Shown here one piece after another: positions 1 through 9,181 of a DNA stretch of 64,000 bases. Both the position numbers and the translations under genes were made by a program. Under the pieces are notes generated by a model. The model made no database searches and was not told the origin of the DNA. It was given only the letters and a program-made list of their open reading frames with translations. Position 1 is the stretch's first letter; the number at the start of each line of letters is the position of its first letter. This stretch comes from JASHPR01 sp963808705 (GTDB lineage Bacteria; Actinomycetota; Actinomycetes; Streptosporangiales; Streptosporangiaceae): NCBI GenBank assembly GCA_963808705.1, contig CAWEHB010000016.1, positions 930,001 to 994,000 on the forward strand. The letters run 5' to 3'.

Positions 1-2
1 AT

Positions 3-938
3 CCCGATGAGCTGCGGGTCGACCTCGATCCCGTGCCCGGGGTGGACTGGGCGCAGATCATCCGGGTGGCGCTGGCCGTCCGGGAGGTGCTCGCGGACTT
101 CGGGCTCACCGGGTGGCCGAAGACGTCGGGCTCGCGCGGGATGCACATCTACGCCCGGATCGAGCCCCGCTGGACGTTCTCCGAGGTCCGCCGGGCCGCG
201 GTGGCGCTGGCCCGGGAGGTCGAGCGGCGGGCGCCGCAGGACGCCACGTCGCGGTGGTGGAAGGAAGAGCGGCACGGCGTCTTCGTCGACTACAACCAGA
301 ACGCCAAGGACCGCACGATCGCGTCAGCCTACTCGGTCCGGCCCACCCCAGACGCCCGGGTGTCGGCCCCGCTGGCCTGGGACGAGGTTCCGGACTGCCG
401 GCCGGCGGAGTTCACCATCGACACCATGCCGCGGCGCTTCGCGTCGCTGGGCGACGTCGGGGCCGGCATCGACGCCGCGGCCGGCTCGCTCGGGCCGCTG
501 CTGGAACTGGCCGCCCAGGACGAGGCAGCCGGCCTGCCCGATGCCCCATGGCCGCCCCACTTCACCAAGCAGGCGGGCGAGCAGCCGCGAGTGCAGCCGT
601 CCAAGCGCCGCGCCCCCGCCGCGCCTCCCCCGCCGGCGTCACCCGGTGCGGCCGCGCCGCCTTCTCCCGCTGGACGCCGCCGCTCATCCATGCCGCTGAT
701 CGAGGTGGCGAGGGCGGCCACCCGGGCCGAGGCCATGCAGGGCCTGGACCGGTGGAAGCAGCGCCATCCGGAGGCCTGGGCCCGCCTCGAGCCCGCAGAC
801 GTCCTGGTGGACTCGATGCGCGGCCGCTCCTCCACCTGGACCCGGATCCGGCTCAACCTGCGCAACGTGGCCGAGGCCGAGCGGCCGCCGCAGGAACCGC
901 TCGAGGTCGACTACGACCCGTGGGCGCGGGGAGGCTAG
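3..938 (+). CDS. LigD-type DNA polymerase/primase domain protein (5' truncated by window)
   Basis: C-terminal 311 residues of a primase-polymerase of the bacterial non-homologous end-joining system, which fills gaps at double-strand breaks together with Ku and a ligase. The fragment opens with RVDLDPVPGVDW, matching the two metal-binding aspartates (DLDP) of LigD polymerase domains. It continues with the nucleotide-binding stretch SGSRGMHIY and the third acidic motif VDYNQN, then ...SAYSVR. After about residue 190 comes an Ala/Pro-rich linker and a C-terminal tail (IEVARAATRAEAMQGL). No ligase or nuclease domain follows, so this is the stand-alone type common in actinobacteria. The start lies before base 1. 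The stop is TAG at 936-938. It converges with the YceI gene. Confidence 0.88.
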   Translation, partial: PDELRVDLDPVPGVDWAQIIRVALAVREVLADFGLTGWPKTSGSRGMHIYARIEPRWTFSEVRRAAVALAREVERRAPQDATSRWWKEERHGVFVDYNQNAKDRTIASAYSVRPTPDARVSAPLAWDEVPDCRPAEFTIDTMPRRFASLGDVGAGIDAAAGSLGPLLELAAQDEAAGLPDAPWPPHFTKQAGEQPRVQPSKRRAPAAPPPPASPGAAAPPSPAGRRRSSMPLIEVARAATRAEAMQGLDRWKQRHPEAWARLEPADVLVDSMRGRSSTWTRIRLNLRNVAEAERPPQEPLEVDYDPWARGG

Positions 939-1027
939 GCCGGCCCCGCCTCCGTCCGGCGCTCGTCGTTCTCTGCCCCGGACAGGTCGCTGGTGACCGC
1001 GCGCCCTCCGCTAGCGCGCGCCTTCCG

Positions 1028-1777
1028 TCAGGACCGGGCTAGCTTCAGCAGGAACTCGAGCACGCCGTGGTTCTGCGTGGTCACGAAGCCGGTGAAGCTG
1101 GGGTTCGGGATATCCCAGTCCGCGAACAGGATGGGGATCGATCCCGACATCTCGATCTTGCCCGATGCGCGCTCGGCGGACAGCGGGAACGTCACCGCCC
1201 GGGTGCGCCCGTGCAGGGTGAGGTCGGCCCTGACGGTGTAGGTCTTGATCACGCCGGGCGCGGGCAGCGGCGCGAGCGCGATCGGCCGGGCCAGCGTGAG
1301 CGTCCCGGTCGGGTAGGCGGACGTGTCCATGATCCGGCCCCGGAACTGCACGTCGCGCTCGCTCTCGTCGCTCTTGATGGTGGCCATCGCCGCGGTGAAG
1401 GTGCCCGCGGTCACCGTGGTGCCGCTGATCGTGATGTGGCCGGTGACAGCGCTGGTCCGGCCGACCGCGACGTGGTTCTGCCCGAACAGCACCTCCTTCA
1501 CCCGGTAGCCCACGACCGACCCGGTCGAGGTGTTCCAGGTCCCGGCCACCGGCGTGGCGGCCGACTCGCCGGCGGTGGCCGAGCCTCCCGCGGCGGCCGA
1601 GCCTCCGGCGGCGGCCGAGCCGGTGCCGGAACCCGCCGACTTCAAGCCCAGCGGCGCGGGCGTGGGCCCGGAGATGACGTGGATGTAGAGGAACGTGCCG
1701 CCAACGGCCAGCACCACGACCGCGGCCGCGGCGCCCACCAGCCACAGCGCCCACCGGCGCCGTCTCGACCATGCCAT
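1028..1777 (-). CDS. YceI family membrane-anchored protein
   Basis: YceI proteins fold as a lipocalin-like barrel that can bind a long isoprenoid or lipid. The chain starts with a basic stretch and a single transmembrane helix (about residues 9-32, ALWLVGAAAAVVVLAVGG), so it is probably anchored to the membrane with the barrel outside. A Gly/Ala/Ser-rich linker (about 40-75) with repeated GGSA units follows. The YceI barrel runs from GTWNTSTGSVVGYRVKEV to the C-terminus and includes VTGHITISG and TLHGRTRAVTFPL. I chose the ATG at 1777 because GAGGAG lies seven bases upstream; the longer reading adds 32 low-complexity residues. The function in this organism is unknown. Confidence 0.85.
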   Translation of the reverse strand: MAWSRRRRWALWLVGAAAAVVVLAVGGTFLYIHVISGPTPAPLGLKSAGSGTGSAAAGGSAAAGGSATAGESAATPVAGTWNTSTGSVVGYRVKEVLFGQNHVAVGRTSAVTGHITISGTTVTAGTFTAAMATIKSDESERDVQFRGRIMDTSAYPTGTLTLARPIALAPLPAPGVIKTYTVRADLTLHGRTRAVTFPLSAERASGKIEMSGSIPILFADWDIPNPSFTGFVTTQNHGVLEFLLKLARS

Positions 1778-1954
1778 GCTGCGACTCCTCGGTTTTGACC
1801 AACCCGGTCCAGACCGGCCGCTCCCGGCGACGCCGGCCCCGATGCGTCGCGTTGCGGTTCGTAAGCGTGGCATGGCCTGCTGGCCGGATGCTGAGCGTTG
1901 GCTCTGCGCCGCCGCTGAGCAGGCGGCCGGGCCGCCGGGATCGACGGCGCGGGC

Positions 1955-2884
1955 TCAGACCCGAGGCAGCACCTCGGTGGCGATCAGCTCAAGGTGATCA
2001 AGGTCGTGCAGGTCCAGCACCTGCAGGTAGATGTGCTCGGCCCCGATCTCGGCGAACTTCCTGATCTTCCTGGCCACCTGTTCCGGCAGGCCCGCGATCC
2101 CGCTCTCGGCCAGTTCCTCCGCGTTCCGGCCGATCGCCGCAGCGCGCCGGTCCAGCTCGGCCTGCGTCCGGCCGCAGGCTACGGTCTGCGCGGCCGAGTA
2201 GATCATCGAAGTCTCGTGCCGCCCTGCGGCGGCGCAGGCCTCCCGCACCCGGCCGAACGCCGCCGCCGTGTCGTCCACGCTGGCGAACGGCACGTTGTAC
2301 TCGTCGGCGAACCGCGCGGCCAGGCGCGGCGTCCGGTTCGGTCCGATCCCCCCGACGATCACCGGCGGCCTCGGCCGCTGTACCGGCTTCGGCAGCGCCG
2401 GGGAGTCGACCACGGTGAAGTACTTGCCGCTGAACGAGAAGGTGCCGCCGTCCGGGACATCCCACAGGCCGGTGATCACCTCGAGCTGCTCCTCGTACCG
2501 GGCGAAACGCTCGCCCAGGTCAGGAAACGGGATGCCGTAGGCCGCGTGCTCGGCCTCGTACCAGCCCGCCCCGAGCCCCAGCTCCACCCGGCCGCCGCTC
2601 ATCTGGTCGACCTGCGCCACGATGATCGCCAGCGGGCCCGGGTAGCGGAACGTCGCCGAGCTCACCAGGGTGCCGAGCCGGATCCGCGAGGTCTCGCGGG
2701 CCAGCCCGGCCAGCGTCGTCCAGGCGTCGGTCGGGCCCGGCAGGCCGTTGGGGCCCCCGATCTTCAGGTAGTGATCCGACCGGAAGAAAGCGTCGAAGCC
2801 GAGGTCCTCGGCGGCCTTGGCCACCCGGAGCAATGTCGTATAGTCCGCGCCCTGCTGCGGCTCGGTGAAGATTCTCAGTTGCAT
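1955..2884 (-). CDS. LLM class F420-dependent oxidoreductase
   Basis: A 309-residue luciferase-like TIM-barrel protein. The N-terminus (MQLRIFTEPQQGADY), the FRSDHYL stretch, the RLGTLVSSATFRYPGPLA region and ELGLGAGWYEAEHAAYG are typical of the actinobacterial F420-dependent branch of the family. VIVGGIGPNRTPRLAARFAD is the usual C-terminal cofactor-side segment. These enzymes use reduced coenzyme F420 (or sometimes FMN) for hydride transfer to varied substrates, and the substrate here cannot be told. I chose ATG 2884 because it begins the conserved sheet directly; the upstream extension is Arg-rich and unlike the family. It is transcribed alone, downstream of the RNA methyltransferase on the same strand. 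Confidence 0.87.
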   Translation of the reverse strand: MQLRIFTEPQQGADYTTLLRVAKAAEDLGFDAFFRSDHYLKIGGPNGLPGPTDAWTTLAGLARETSRIRLGTLVSSATFRYPGPLAIIVAQVDQMSGGRVELGLGAGWYEAEHAAYGIPFPDLGERFARYEEQLEVITGLWDVPDGGTFSFSGKYFTVVDSPALPKPVQRPRPPVIVGGIGPNRTPRLAARFADEYNVPFASVDDTAAAFGRVREACAAAGRHETSMIYSAAQTVACGRTQAELDRRAAAIGRNAEELAESGIAGLPEQVARKIRKFAEIGAEHIYLQVLDLHDLDHLELIATEVLPRV

Positions 2885-2993
2885 GATCCCATCGTGGCGT
2901 ACATCGTCCCGCCGCCTGCGCCTACCCCTCTCTAAACCGGCGGGCCTCACCGCGACACCCATCAGCGCCAGCCGGCCATCGGGCCGGGTGGAC

Positions 2994-4357
2994 CTACGAG
3001 TTGCGGGCCAGGGTGGCCAGGCATTCCACGTGGTGCGTCATCGGGAACGCGTCAAAGGCGCGCAGTGCCTCGAGCGACCATCCGGCCGCGGCGAACGCGG
3101 CGATATCGCGGGCCAGGGTGGCCGGATCGCAGGACACGTACGCGATCCGGCGGAGCCGGCCCGTCCCGCCCGCCTGGCCGGGCCGGCCCGGCCGGGCCAG
3201 GACGCCCCGGCGGACAGCAGGTCGATGACCGGGCGGGCCACCCCGGCTCTGGGCGGGTCCAGGACGGCCAGCGACGCTCCGGACAGCCCGTTTCTCGCCA
3301 GCAGCGCCGCCGCGTCGCCCCGGTGCACCCGTGCCCACGGCGTCGCGCGCAGGTTGTGCCGGGCGTCACGCACCGCCGTGGCGTCGGCCTCGATGCCGAT
3401 CACCGCGCCCGACGGTCCGACCGCCGTGGCCAGGACCCCGGCGAACAGCCCGGCGCCGCAGTACAGGTCCAGCGCCACCTCCCCCGGCTCCGGGCGCAGC
3501 ACGTCGAGCACGGCGGCCGCGAGCGTGTCGGCCGCATCCGGGTGTACCTGCCAGAACCCGGCCGGGCTGACCCTCCAGTCCCGCCCGGCGGCCCGCTGGC
3601 GCAGGTAGCCGCGGCCGCGCACCACCGCGGGCCCGCCGCGGCCCGGGCGCCCGGCCCGGCCCGCTCCCCCGGCCCGGCCCGCGCGCCCGGACAGCACGGT
3701 GTCCGCCGCGATCTCCGGCGCCGGCGCGCCCCCCGTGACGATCACCGCCCGCTGGCCCGACCCGGGCGCGGCGGCGACCTCTACCGAGACGGCCCCGGGC
3801 CAGGTCCGCCCGGTCACCGCCGCGGCGTCGATCAGCGGGTGCGCGATCGGGCAGTCGCCGATCTCCATGATCTCGTGCGAGCGGTGCCTGCGCAGGCCCG
3901 CGACGCCGTCCTGGCCGACGCCGAACTTGACCCTGGTCCGCCAGCCGAGGCCGGTCTCGTCGCCCGGCATCGGCTCGACGCTGACGTCCCGCTCGATGCC
4001 CGCGATGCGCCGCAACTGCTGGCGGACGACCGCGGCCTTCAGGGCCCGCTGAGCGGGCAGGCTGGCATGCTGCCAGTCGCAGCCGCCGCAGCCGCCCGGG
4101 CGCGCGTGCGGGCAGGGCGGCTCCACCCGGTCGGCCGAGGCAGCCAGGATCGCCGTGGCGTCGGCCCGGGCGAGCCTCGATGTCGTCTGGGTGATGACCG
4201 CGCGGACCTGCTCCCCCGGCAGCGCGTGCCGTACGAAGATCACTGGGCCCGCCGTCGGCCTGGCCACGCACCAGCCGCCGTGCGCGACCTCGCCCACGCT
4301 GAGCTCGACCTCCTCGCCCGGCTCGGGCAGTTGCCGCGCGGATGCGGATGCAGTCAC
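2994..4357 (-). CDS. TRAM-domain class I SAM-dependent RNA (uracil-5)-methyltransferase, frameshifted near the 3' end
   Basis: TrmA/RumA-type tRNA or rRNA uracil-C5 methyltransferase. It has an N-terminal TRAM domain (EEVELSVGEVAHGGWCVARP) and an iron-sulfur cysteine cluster (PPCPHARPGGCGGCDWQH). The SAM site is ALDLYCGAGLFAG and DPPRAG is present. The catalytic-cysteine motif YVSCDPATLARD and the normal C-terminus (CLATLARNS) exist but lie in a different frame, 2994 to about 3200. The break falls in a GC palindrome (3176-3193) inside low-complexity Gly/Arg/Pro sequence. As read, the first frame ends at 3038 with nonsense after about residue 385. One missing base (or two extra) would restore the gene, so a sequencing or assembly error is as likely as real inactivation. 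GTG 4357 starts the TRAM domain. A TrkA pair follows divergently, as in mycobacteria. Confidence 0.8.
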
Positions 4358-4485
4358 GCCCCCATGCTCCCGTGCCGCCGTCACCAGGATCCAGCCGGGG
4401 CTCATCCGGCTGGCAACCTGGGCTAGCACCAGCGCGCGGCAGGGTAATACCGTGAGCGGGCACCGTTCTCGCGGGAAGGAAGGCC

Positions 4486-5160
4486 GTGCACATCGTGATC
4501 ATGGGGTGCGGGCGCGTTGGCTCGACGATCGCCCACATTCTGGAGGAGCAGGGACATTCGGTCGCCGTGATCGATCAGGACCCTGACGCGTTCCGCAAGC
4601 TGTCGGCGGGCTTCAAGGGCAGCAAGATCACCGGAGTCGGATTCGACCGTGACGTCCTGATAGAGGCCGGTATCGAGCATGCCGACGCGTTCGCCGCGGT
4701 GAGCAGCGGCGACAACTCCAACGTGATCGCGGCGCGGGTGGTCAGGGAGTCGTTCGGCGTCGACCGGGTCGTGGCGCGGATCTATGACCCGCGCCGGGCC
4801 GAGGTGTACCAGCGGCTCGGCATCCCTACCGTGGCCACCGTGCGCTGGACGGCCGACCAGATGCTGCGCAAGCTCCTGCCCGAAGGCGCGCAGCCGCTCT
4901 GGCGCGACCCGACCGGGGCGATCGTGCTCGCCGACGTGGCCTATGACGATCACTGGCTCGGCGAGAAGGTCACCGCGCTCGAGGAATCAGCCCGGACCAG
5001 GATCGCGTTCATATCCAGGCTCGGGGAGGCGATGCTGCCCGGTCCCGGCACCGTCCTGCAGGAGGGCGACGTGCTGCACGTGATCGCCGACGAGCGCGAG
5101 CTGGACCGGATCGCCGGCGAGTTCGCCAGGCCGGCCGCGCCGGGGAAAGGAGCCCACTGA
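4486..5160 (+). CDS. TrkA family potassium uptake regulatory protein (first of a pair)
   Basis: A 224-residue cytoplasmic RCK protein that binds NAD(H) or a nucleotide and gates a Trk/Ktr-type K+ channel. The Rossmann motif GCGRVGSTIAHIL sits at residues 7-19, with the acidic ribose-binding VIDQDPDAF after it. A TrkA_C domain follows from about residue 135 (LADVAYDDHWLGEKVTALEE). The start is GTG 4486, preceded by a GGAAGGAAGG ribosome-binding site. Its TGA overlaps the ATG of the next trkA gene, so the two are translationally coupled. The pair corresponds to mycobacterial ceoB/ceoC. No membrane subunit is encoded nearby. Confidence 0.9.
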   Translation: MHIVIMGCGRVGSTIAHILEEQGHSVAVIDQDPDAFRKLSAGFKGSKITGVGFDRDVLIEAGIEHADAFAAVSSGDNSNVIAARVVRESFGVDRVVARIYDPRRAEVYQRLGIPTVATVRWTADQMLRKLLPEGAQPLWRDPTGAIVLADVAYDDHWLGEKVTALEESARTRIAFISRLGEAMLPGPGTVLQEGDVLHVIADERELDRIAGEFARPAAPGKGAH

Positions 5161-5822
5161 TGCGAGTCGCCATCGCCGGAGCTGGCTCGGTTGGCCGGTC
5201 CATCGCGATAGAACTGCTCGGCAACGGCCACGAGGTGCTGCTCATCGACAAGGACCCGAGGAAGATCAAGGTTTATAACGTGCCCCGGGCGGAGTGGCTG
5301 CTCGCCGACGCGTGCGAGATCTCCTCGCTCGAGGACGCGTCGCTGGAGCGCTGCAACGTCGTGATCGCGGCGACCGGGGACGACAAGGTCAACCTCGTGG
5401 TGTCGCTGCTGGCCAAGACCGAGTACGGGGTGCCGCGGGTGGTGGCGCGGATCAACCACCCGAACAACGAGTGGCTGTTCAACGAGTCGTGGGGGGTTGA
5501 CGTCGCGGTATCCACGCCCCGGCTGCTCTCGGCCCTGGTTGAGGAGGCGGTCAGCGTCGGCGACCTGGTCCGGCTGATGACGTTCCGGCAGAGCGAGGCG
5601 AGCCTGGTCGAGCTGACCATGCCCGCCGACGCTCCCCTGGCCGGCCAGCGGATCGGCGGGATCGAGTGGCCGGCCGACACCGCGCTGGTCGCCATCTTGC
5701 GCGACGGCCGGGTGATCGTGCCGAACAGCGACGACCCCCTGGAAGCCGGGGACGAGCTGCTGTTCGTCACCAGCGAGGATGTCGAGGAGGAGCTGGGCGC
5801 GCTGCTCTCCGGCGGCCGGTGA
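5160..5822 (+). CDS. TrkA family potassium uptake regulatory protein (second of a pair)
   Basis: The 220-residue partner of the preceding gene, with the same architecture: Rossmann motif GAGSVGRSIAIELLGNG at residues 6-22, ribose-binding LIDKDPRK, then a TrkA_C domain (SEASLVELTMPADAPLAGQ to the end). TGATG overlap with the upstream gene fixes the start at 5160. Tandem single-RCK genes of this kind are thought to form hetero-oligomeric gating rings on a K+ transporter. The gene ends convergently, about 50 bases from DUF3710. Confidence 0.9.
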   Translation: MRVAIAGAGSVGRSIAIELLGNGHEVLLIDKDPRKIKVYNVPRAEWLLADACEISSLEDASLERCNVVIAATGDDKVNLVVSLLAKTEYGVPRVVARINHPNNEWLFNESWGVDVAVSTPRLLSALVEEAVSVGDLVRLMTFRQSEASLVELTMPADAPLAGQRIGGIEWPADTALVAILRDGRVIVPNSDDPLEAGDELLFVTSEDVEEELGALLSGGR

Positions 5823-5871
5823 GCCACCCCGCCGTCGGCCGGACCCGGTCGCGCGGCCCGGCCACGCCCGG

Positions 5872-6687
5872 CTACCTGGTCTCGGTGATCTCCGGGCCGC
5901 GCTCGAAGGGGTTCGGCAGGCCCTGGCCGGTGGCCTGCTGCTCGAACTGCTCGGCCAGCGCCTGGCGCATGTCCTCGGGCAGCCGTATCTCCAGCAGGTC
6001 CCCGGGCGGTGCCGGATGGTCCCCCCGCACCACCACGACGTCACCGAACAGCTCCTCGAGCGGCCGGGCCAGTTCCGGGCGGCGGGCGGCCGGGCCGCGG
6101 ATCATGCCCCGCAGGAACCAGCGGGGGCCGTCCACGCCCATGAAGCGGATCGGCTCCAGCTGCCTTTGGCGCGGCCCCTCCCCGGCGGGATGCACCCGCG
6201 CGTGCAGCTCGATGCCGAACGGGCCCTGCACCTCCTGGCTGTCGCCTCCCGACTTCGCCACCTCCGCGGCGAACTCCTGGCGCACCTCGTCCCACAGCCC
6301 GCTGGTTTTGGGCGCGGCGAAGGCCATCAGCTGGAGGGCGCTGTCGCCGCGGAGCACCGTGACGCACACGCCCGTGCCCTCGGCCATCTCGACCTCTACC
6401 CTGATGCCCTCATACGCCGGGACCAGCAGGCTGCCGAAGTCCATCCGCTCCCGCTGCGGGAAGCCCCCGGCTCCGTCCCACGGCCCGGGCCCCTGATCCC
6501 CCTGGCCGGCGTCGCCCCGGGCGGCCTCATCGCGGCCCGGGGCCGCGCGCCGGGCCGGCTCCGGGTCGTAGTCGTCACCCTCGTCCTCCAGCTCATCCGG
6601 TTCGCCGTAAAACTCCGGATCATCCTGGGCCGTGCCGGAGTCAAATCCGGGCCGGCCCGCTTGCTCGCGGCGGCGCCGCCTGAACAC
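5872..6687 (-). CDS. DUF3710 domain-containing protein
   Basis: A 271-residue actinobacterial protein of unknown function. The N-terminal third is charged and disordered-looking (VFRRRRREQAG, then many Asp/Glu/Pro). The conserved DUF3710 core starts near ERMDFGSLLVPAYEGIRVEVE and includes FAAPKTSGLWDEVRQEFAAE and PIRFMGVDGPRWFLRGMIRG. I chose GTG 6687 because AGGAG sits about eight bases upstream; longer in-frame readings overlap the dut gene. It is 34 bases from dut, which is upstream on the same strand, so the two are probably one transcript. This dut-DUF3710 pairing is conserved in mycobacteria. Confidence 0.88.
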   Translation of the reverse strand: MFRRRRREQAGRPGFDSGTAQDDPEFYGEPDELEDEGDDYDPEPARRAAPGRDEAARGDAGQGDQGPGPWDGAGGFPQRERMDFGSLLVPAYEGIRVEVEMAEGTGVCVTVLRGDSALQLMAFAAPKTSGLWDEVRQEFAAEVAKSGGDSQEVQGPFGIELHARVHPAGEGPRQRQLEPIRFMGVDGPRWFLRGMIRGPAARRPELARPLEELFGDVVVVRGDHPAPPGDLLEIRLPEDMRQALAEQFEQQATGQGLPNPFERGPEITETR

Positions 6688-6721
6688 CCTGCACGCTCCT
6701 AACTTCCTTGCGGAACTCGTC

Positions 6722-7210
6722 CTAGCCGACCGGGCGGCCCGTCGCGGCGTGGCCGCCGGTCGACCCGAACCCGCCATCTCCCCTGGCCGAACCCGGCAGC
6801 CTCTCGACCTCATGGAACACCGGACGCTCCACCCGTTGCACCACGAGCTGGGCGATCCGGTCCCCTCGCTGGAAACGCACCGGGCTGTCGGCATCGGTAT
6901 TGAGCAGGGTCACCCTGATCTCGCCACGGTACCCGGCGTCCACCGTGCCCGGTGCATTCACGATCGTGACGCCGTAACGCGCCGCCAGCCCCGACCGTGG
7001 ATGCACGAAAGCGGCATAGCCGTCGGGGAGGGCGATCGCTACCCCTGTGGGCACCACGGCGCGCTGGCCGGGCGCGAGCTCCACGTCCTCGGCGGCGAAC
7101 AGGTCGGCGCCCGCATCGCCGGGATGGGCACGCTCGGGCAGCGGCAGGCCGGGATCCAGCCGCTGGATCAGGACCTGCACGCGGTCAGGTTCGGCGTTCA
7201 CGCCGGGCAT
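6722..7210 (-). CDS. dut: dUTP diphosphatase
   Basis: Trimeric dUTPase that hydrolyses dUTP to dUMP and pyrophosphate, keeping uracil out of DNA and feeding thymidylate synthesis. All five motifs are visible in order: DAGADL (32-37), PRSGLAARYG, GTVDAGYRGEI with the catalytic Asp, RGDRIAQLVVQ, and the C-terminal GGFGSTGG arm that closes over the nucleotide. The length of 162 residues is normal. The start is ATG 7210. It is the first gene of a likely dut-DUF3710 unit. Confidence 0.95.
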   Translation of the reverse strand: MPGVNAEPDRVQVLIQRLDPGLPLPERAHPGDAGADLFAAEDVELAPGQRAVVPTGVAIALPDGYAAFVHPRSGLAARYGVTIVNAPGTVDAGYRGEIRVTLLNTDADSPVRFQRGDRIAQLVVQRVERPVFHEVERLPGSARGDGGFGSTGGHAATGRPVG

Positions 7211-7334
7211 GGGTAACCATCTTTCTCCGATCTGGCGGCCGCATGGTTCACGGAGGTGACCTTACCGCCGACCGCCCTGGTGTTCGCGCGTCCCGACGGG
7301 CAAACGCGCCGGAGCGCCCAGGGATGCCCGGGGC

Positions 7335-8651
7335 CTAGGTGCCACCGTCCGGCGGCTCCGGCGGGTCGTCGCCCCGCAGGTAGGGCCAGGCGTAGCTGAC
7401 CGCCGCGGCGGCAGGTACCGCCACGATCGCCCCGGCGATCCCGGCCACGATCCCCCCGACCGCCAGGACCAGGATGATCGCGAGCGGGTGCAGCCGCACG
7501 ATCCGCCCCACGACCAGCGGCTGCAGCAGGTGGCTCTCGATCTGGTTCTCCAGCAGGAAGACGCCGAGCAGGATCGCCGCCGCGATCCAGCCCTTGGTGC
7601 CCAGGGTCACCAGGATGGCGAGCGCCCCGGCCACGAGGATCCCCACCAGCGGCACGTAGGCGGCCAGGAACACCACGATGATCAGCGGCACCAGCAGCGG
7701 GACGCCCAGGATCCACAGGGCCAGGCCGATGAAGACGGCGTGGATGGCGGCGACCGCCGTGGTGCCCCTGACGTAGTTGACCAGCGCCGTCCACGCCGCC
7801 GGGCCCGCGTTGCCCGCCCGCCGCCTGGCCTCGGGCGGCAGTCCCTTGATCAGCCAGGCCCAGATCCGCTCGCCGTCCTTGAGCAGGAAGAAGGTGATGA
7901 AGATCATCAGGATCAGGCCGGTCAGCAGCTCCAGGAAGATCTTCCCGCCGGTGACCACCGTGCCCGCGATCAGGGACTGGTGCTGCGAGAGGAAGCGCGC
8001 GAGCTCGTCGTAGTACTGGTCGAGCCGCGCGCTGTTGAGGTGGAACGGCGAACCCGCCAGCGAGGACTGCACCTCGTGGGCGGTGTGCTTGACCTCTTTC
8101 TGCAGCCGGGGATAGTCGGCGCTCACCCGGTTGGCCGCCAGGATCCCGATCCCGGCCAGGACCACGACGGCAGCCAGGACCGTGCACCACGTCGCGGCGA
8201 GCGGGGGCATCCCGGTCCGGCGCAGCCGCGCGGTCAGCGGCTGCAGGAGGGCGGTCAGCAGCAGCGCGGCAAGAGACGGCAGGACCACCAGCGCGAGCGC
8301 GCTGGCCACCCGGAACGCCACGTAGATCAGCAGGCCGACCAGCAGCAGGCGCCAGGCCCAGGCCGCCGCCTGCTGCAGCAGGCGCGGCACCGGCGGCTCC
8401 CGCGGGAGCCGGCTGGCCGCCGTGGTCCGCAGCTTGGCCGGCATCCCGTTGCCCGCCTCGTCCGCCCCGCCGCGGTGCGCCTGCCCGCGCCCGCCCGCTT
8501 CGGCGCCGTCGTCGTCCGCAGCGGCGGCACCATCCGCGATGTCGTCGTCCTCCCCCGGGGGCGGGGCGTAGCCCGGGCCGGCCGGGGCGGCATCGCCCGC
8601 ATGGCCCCCCCGGGTACCGCGCCACGCCCACCAGCCCGTCATATCCTCCAT
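7335..8651 (-). CDS. AI-2E family transporter
   Basis: A 438-residue polytopic membrane protein of the AI-2 exporter/PerM superfamily. A long acidic, low-complexity N-terminal tail (about residues 1-85) is followed by paired hydrophobic helices (LLLVGLLIYVAFRVASALAL). A soluble segment (VSADYPRLQKEVKHTAHEV) comes next, then the C-terminal helix bundle with the family stretch FVLL-type LILMIFITFFLLKDGERIW and LLENQIESHLLQPLVVGR. Members are often annotated as permeases of unknown substrate, so quorum-signal export should not be assumed. It is divergent from the DUF3093 gene, with only 21 bases between the two starts, so the promoters must overlap. Confidence 0.88.
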   Translation of the reverse strand: MEDMTGWWAWRGTRGGHAGDAAPAGPGYAPPPGEDDDIADGAAAADDDGAEAGGRGQAHRGGADEAGNGMPAKLRTTAASRLPREPPVPRLLQQAAAWAWRLLLVGLLIYVAFRVASALALVVLPSLAALLLTALLQPLTARLRRTGMPPLAATWCTVLAAVVVLAGIGILAANRVSADYPRLQKEVKHTAHEVQSSLAGSPFHLNSARLDQYYDELARFLSQHQSLIAGTVVTGGKIFLELLTGLILMIFITFFLLKDGERIWAWLIKGLPPEARRRAGNAGPAAWTALVNYVRGTTAVAAIHAVFIGLALWILGVPLLVPLIIVVFLAAYVPLVGILVAGALAILVTLGTKGWIAAAILLGVFLLENQIESHLLQPLVVGRIVRLHPLAIILVLAVGGIVAGIAGAIVAVPAAAAVSYAWPYLRGDDPPEPPDGGT

Positions 8652-8672
8652 GTAACCAACTACGGTGGACTA

Positions 8673-9149
8673 ATGCGCAGCTACACCGAACGGCTTCGCG
8701 TGCCGGCCTCATGGTGGCTGCTCGGCATGCTTTCCGCGATCATATTCGCCAGCACCGCCTGGGCCGGTTTCAGCCTTCTCGTGGCCGCCGGGTCCTACGT
8801 GCTGTTCTGCGGCGGATGTGCCGCGATGCTGCTGGTCTGGAGTCATACCACGATCGAGGTATCCAGCGGGGAACTGCGTGTCGGGGCCAGCGCGCTGCCG
8901 CTCGCCGTGGCCGGGGAAGTGGCCGCGCTCGACGAGGCCCACACCCGGGCGCTGCGCGGGCCCAGCGCGGATCCGCGTGCCTTCCTGATGGTCAGGCCTT
9001 ACCTGAAATCCGCCGTGTATATCGAGATCACCGGGGAACACCAGGAGCGGCCCTACTGGCTGATCGGCACCAGGCGGCCGGCGGAACTTGCCGCCGCGAT
9101 CGAAAGATCGCGACCGCAGGCCCGCGCCGGCGGCACCGCCGTGGGATGA
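8673..9149 (+). CDS. DUF3093 domain-containing membrane protein
   Basis: A 158-residue protein with two adjacent transmembrane helices near the N-terminus (WWLLGMLSAIIFASTAWAGF and LLVAAGSYVLFCGGCAAMLL). A soluble domain follows, containing RPYLKSAVYIEI and RPYWLIGTRRPAELAAAI, as in DUF3093 proteins found near dut in actinobacteria. The function is unknown. The ATG at 8673 begins MRSYTERLRVP, the conserved family N-terminus. There is no good Shine-Dalgarno sequence and only a 21-base gap to the divergent AI-2E gene, so the mRNA may be leaderless. Confidence 0.85.
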   Translation: MRSYTERLRVPASWWLLGMLSAIIFASTAWAGFSLLVAAGSYVLFCGGCAAMLLVWSHTTIEVSSGELRVGASALPLAVAGEVAALDEAHTRALRGPSADPRAFLMVRPYLKSAVYIEITGEHQERPYWLIGTRRPAELAAAIERSRPQARAGGTAVG

Positions 9150-9181
9150 TCGGCGGACTGGCCGGACGAAAGGATCTGGGG

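Noticed and set aside
999..1020. GCGCGC inverted repeat between LigD-like and YceI genes as terminator
   Set aside because: The arms are short and self-complementary by composition alone, so it is too weak to call.
7488..9149. Long plus-strand reading frame across the AI-2E transporter region
   Set aside because: Its first 1.2 kb is the GC-driven shadow of the transporter on the minus strand; only the part from 8673 (DUF3093) is a real gene.
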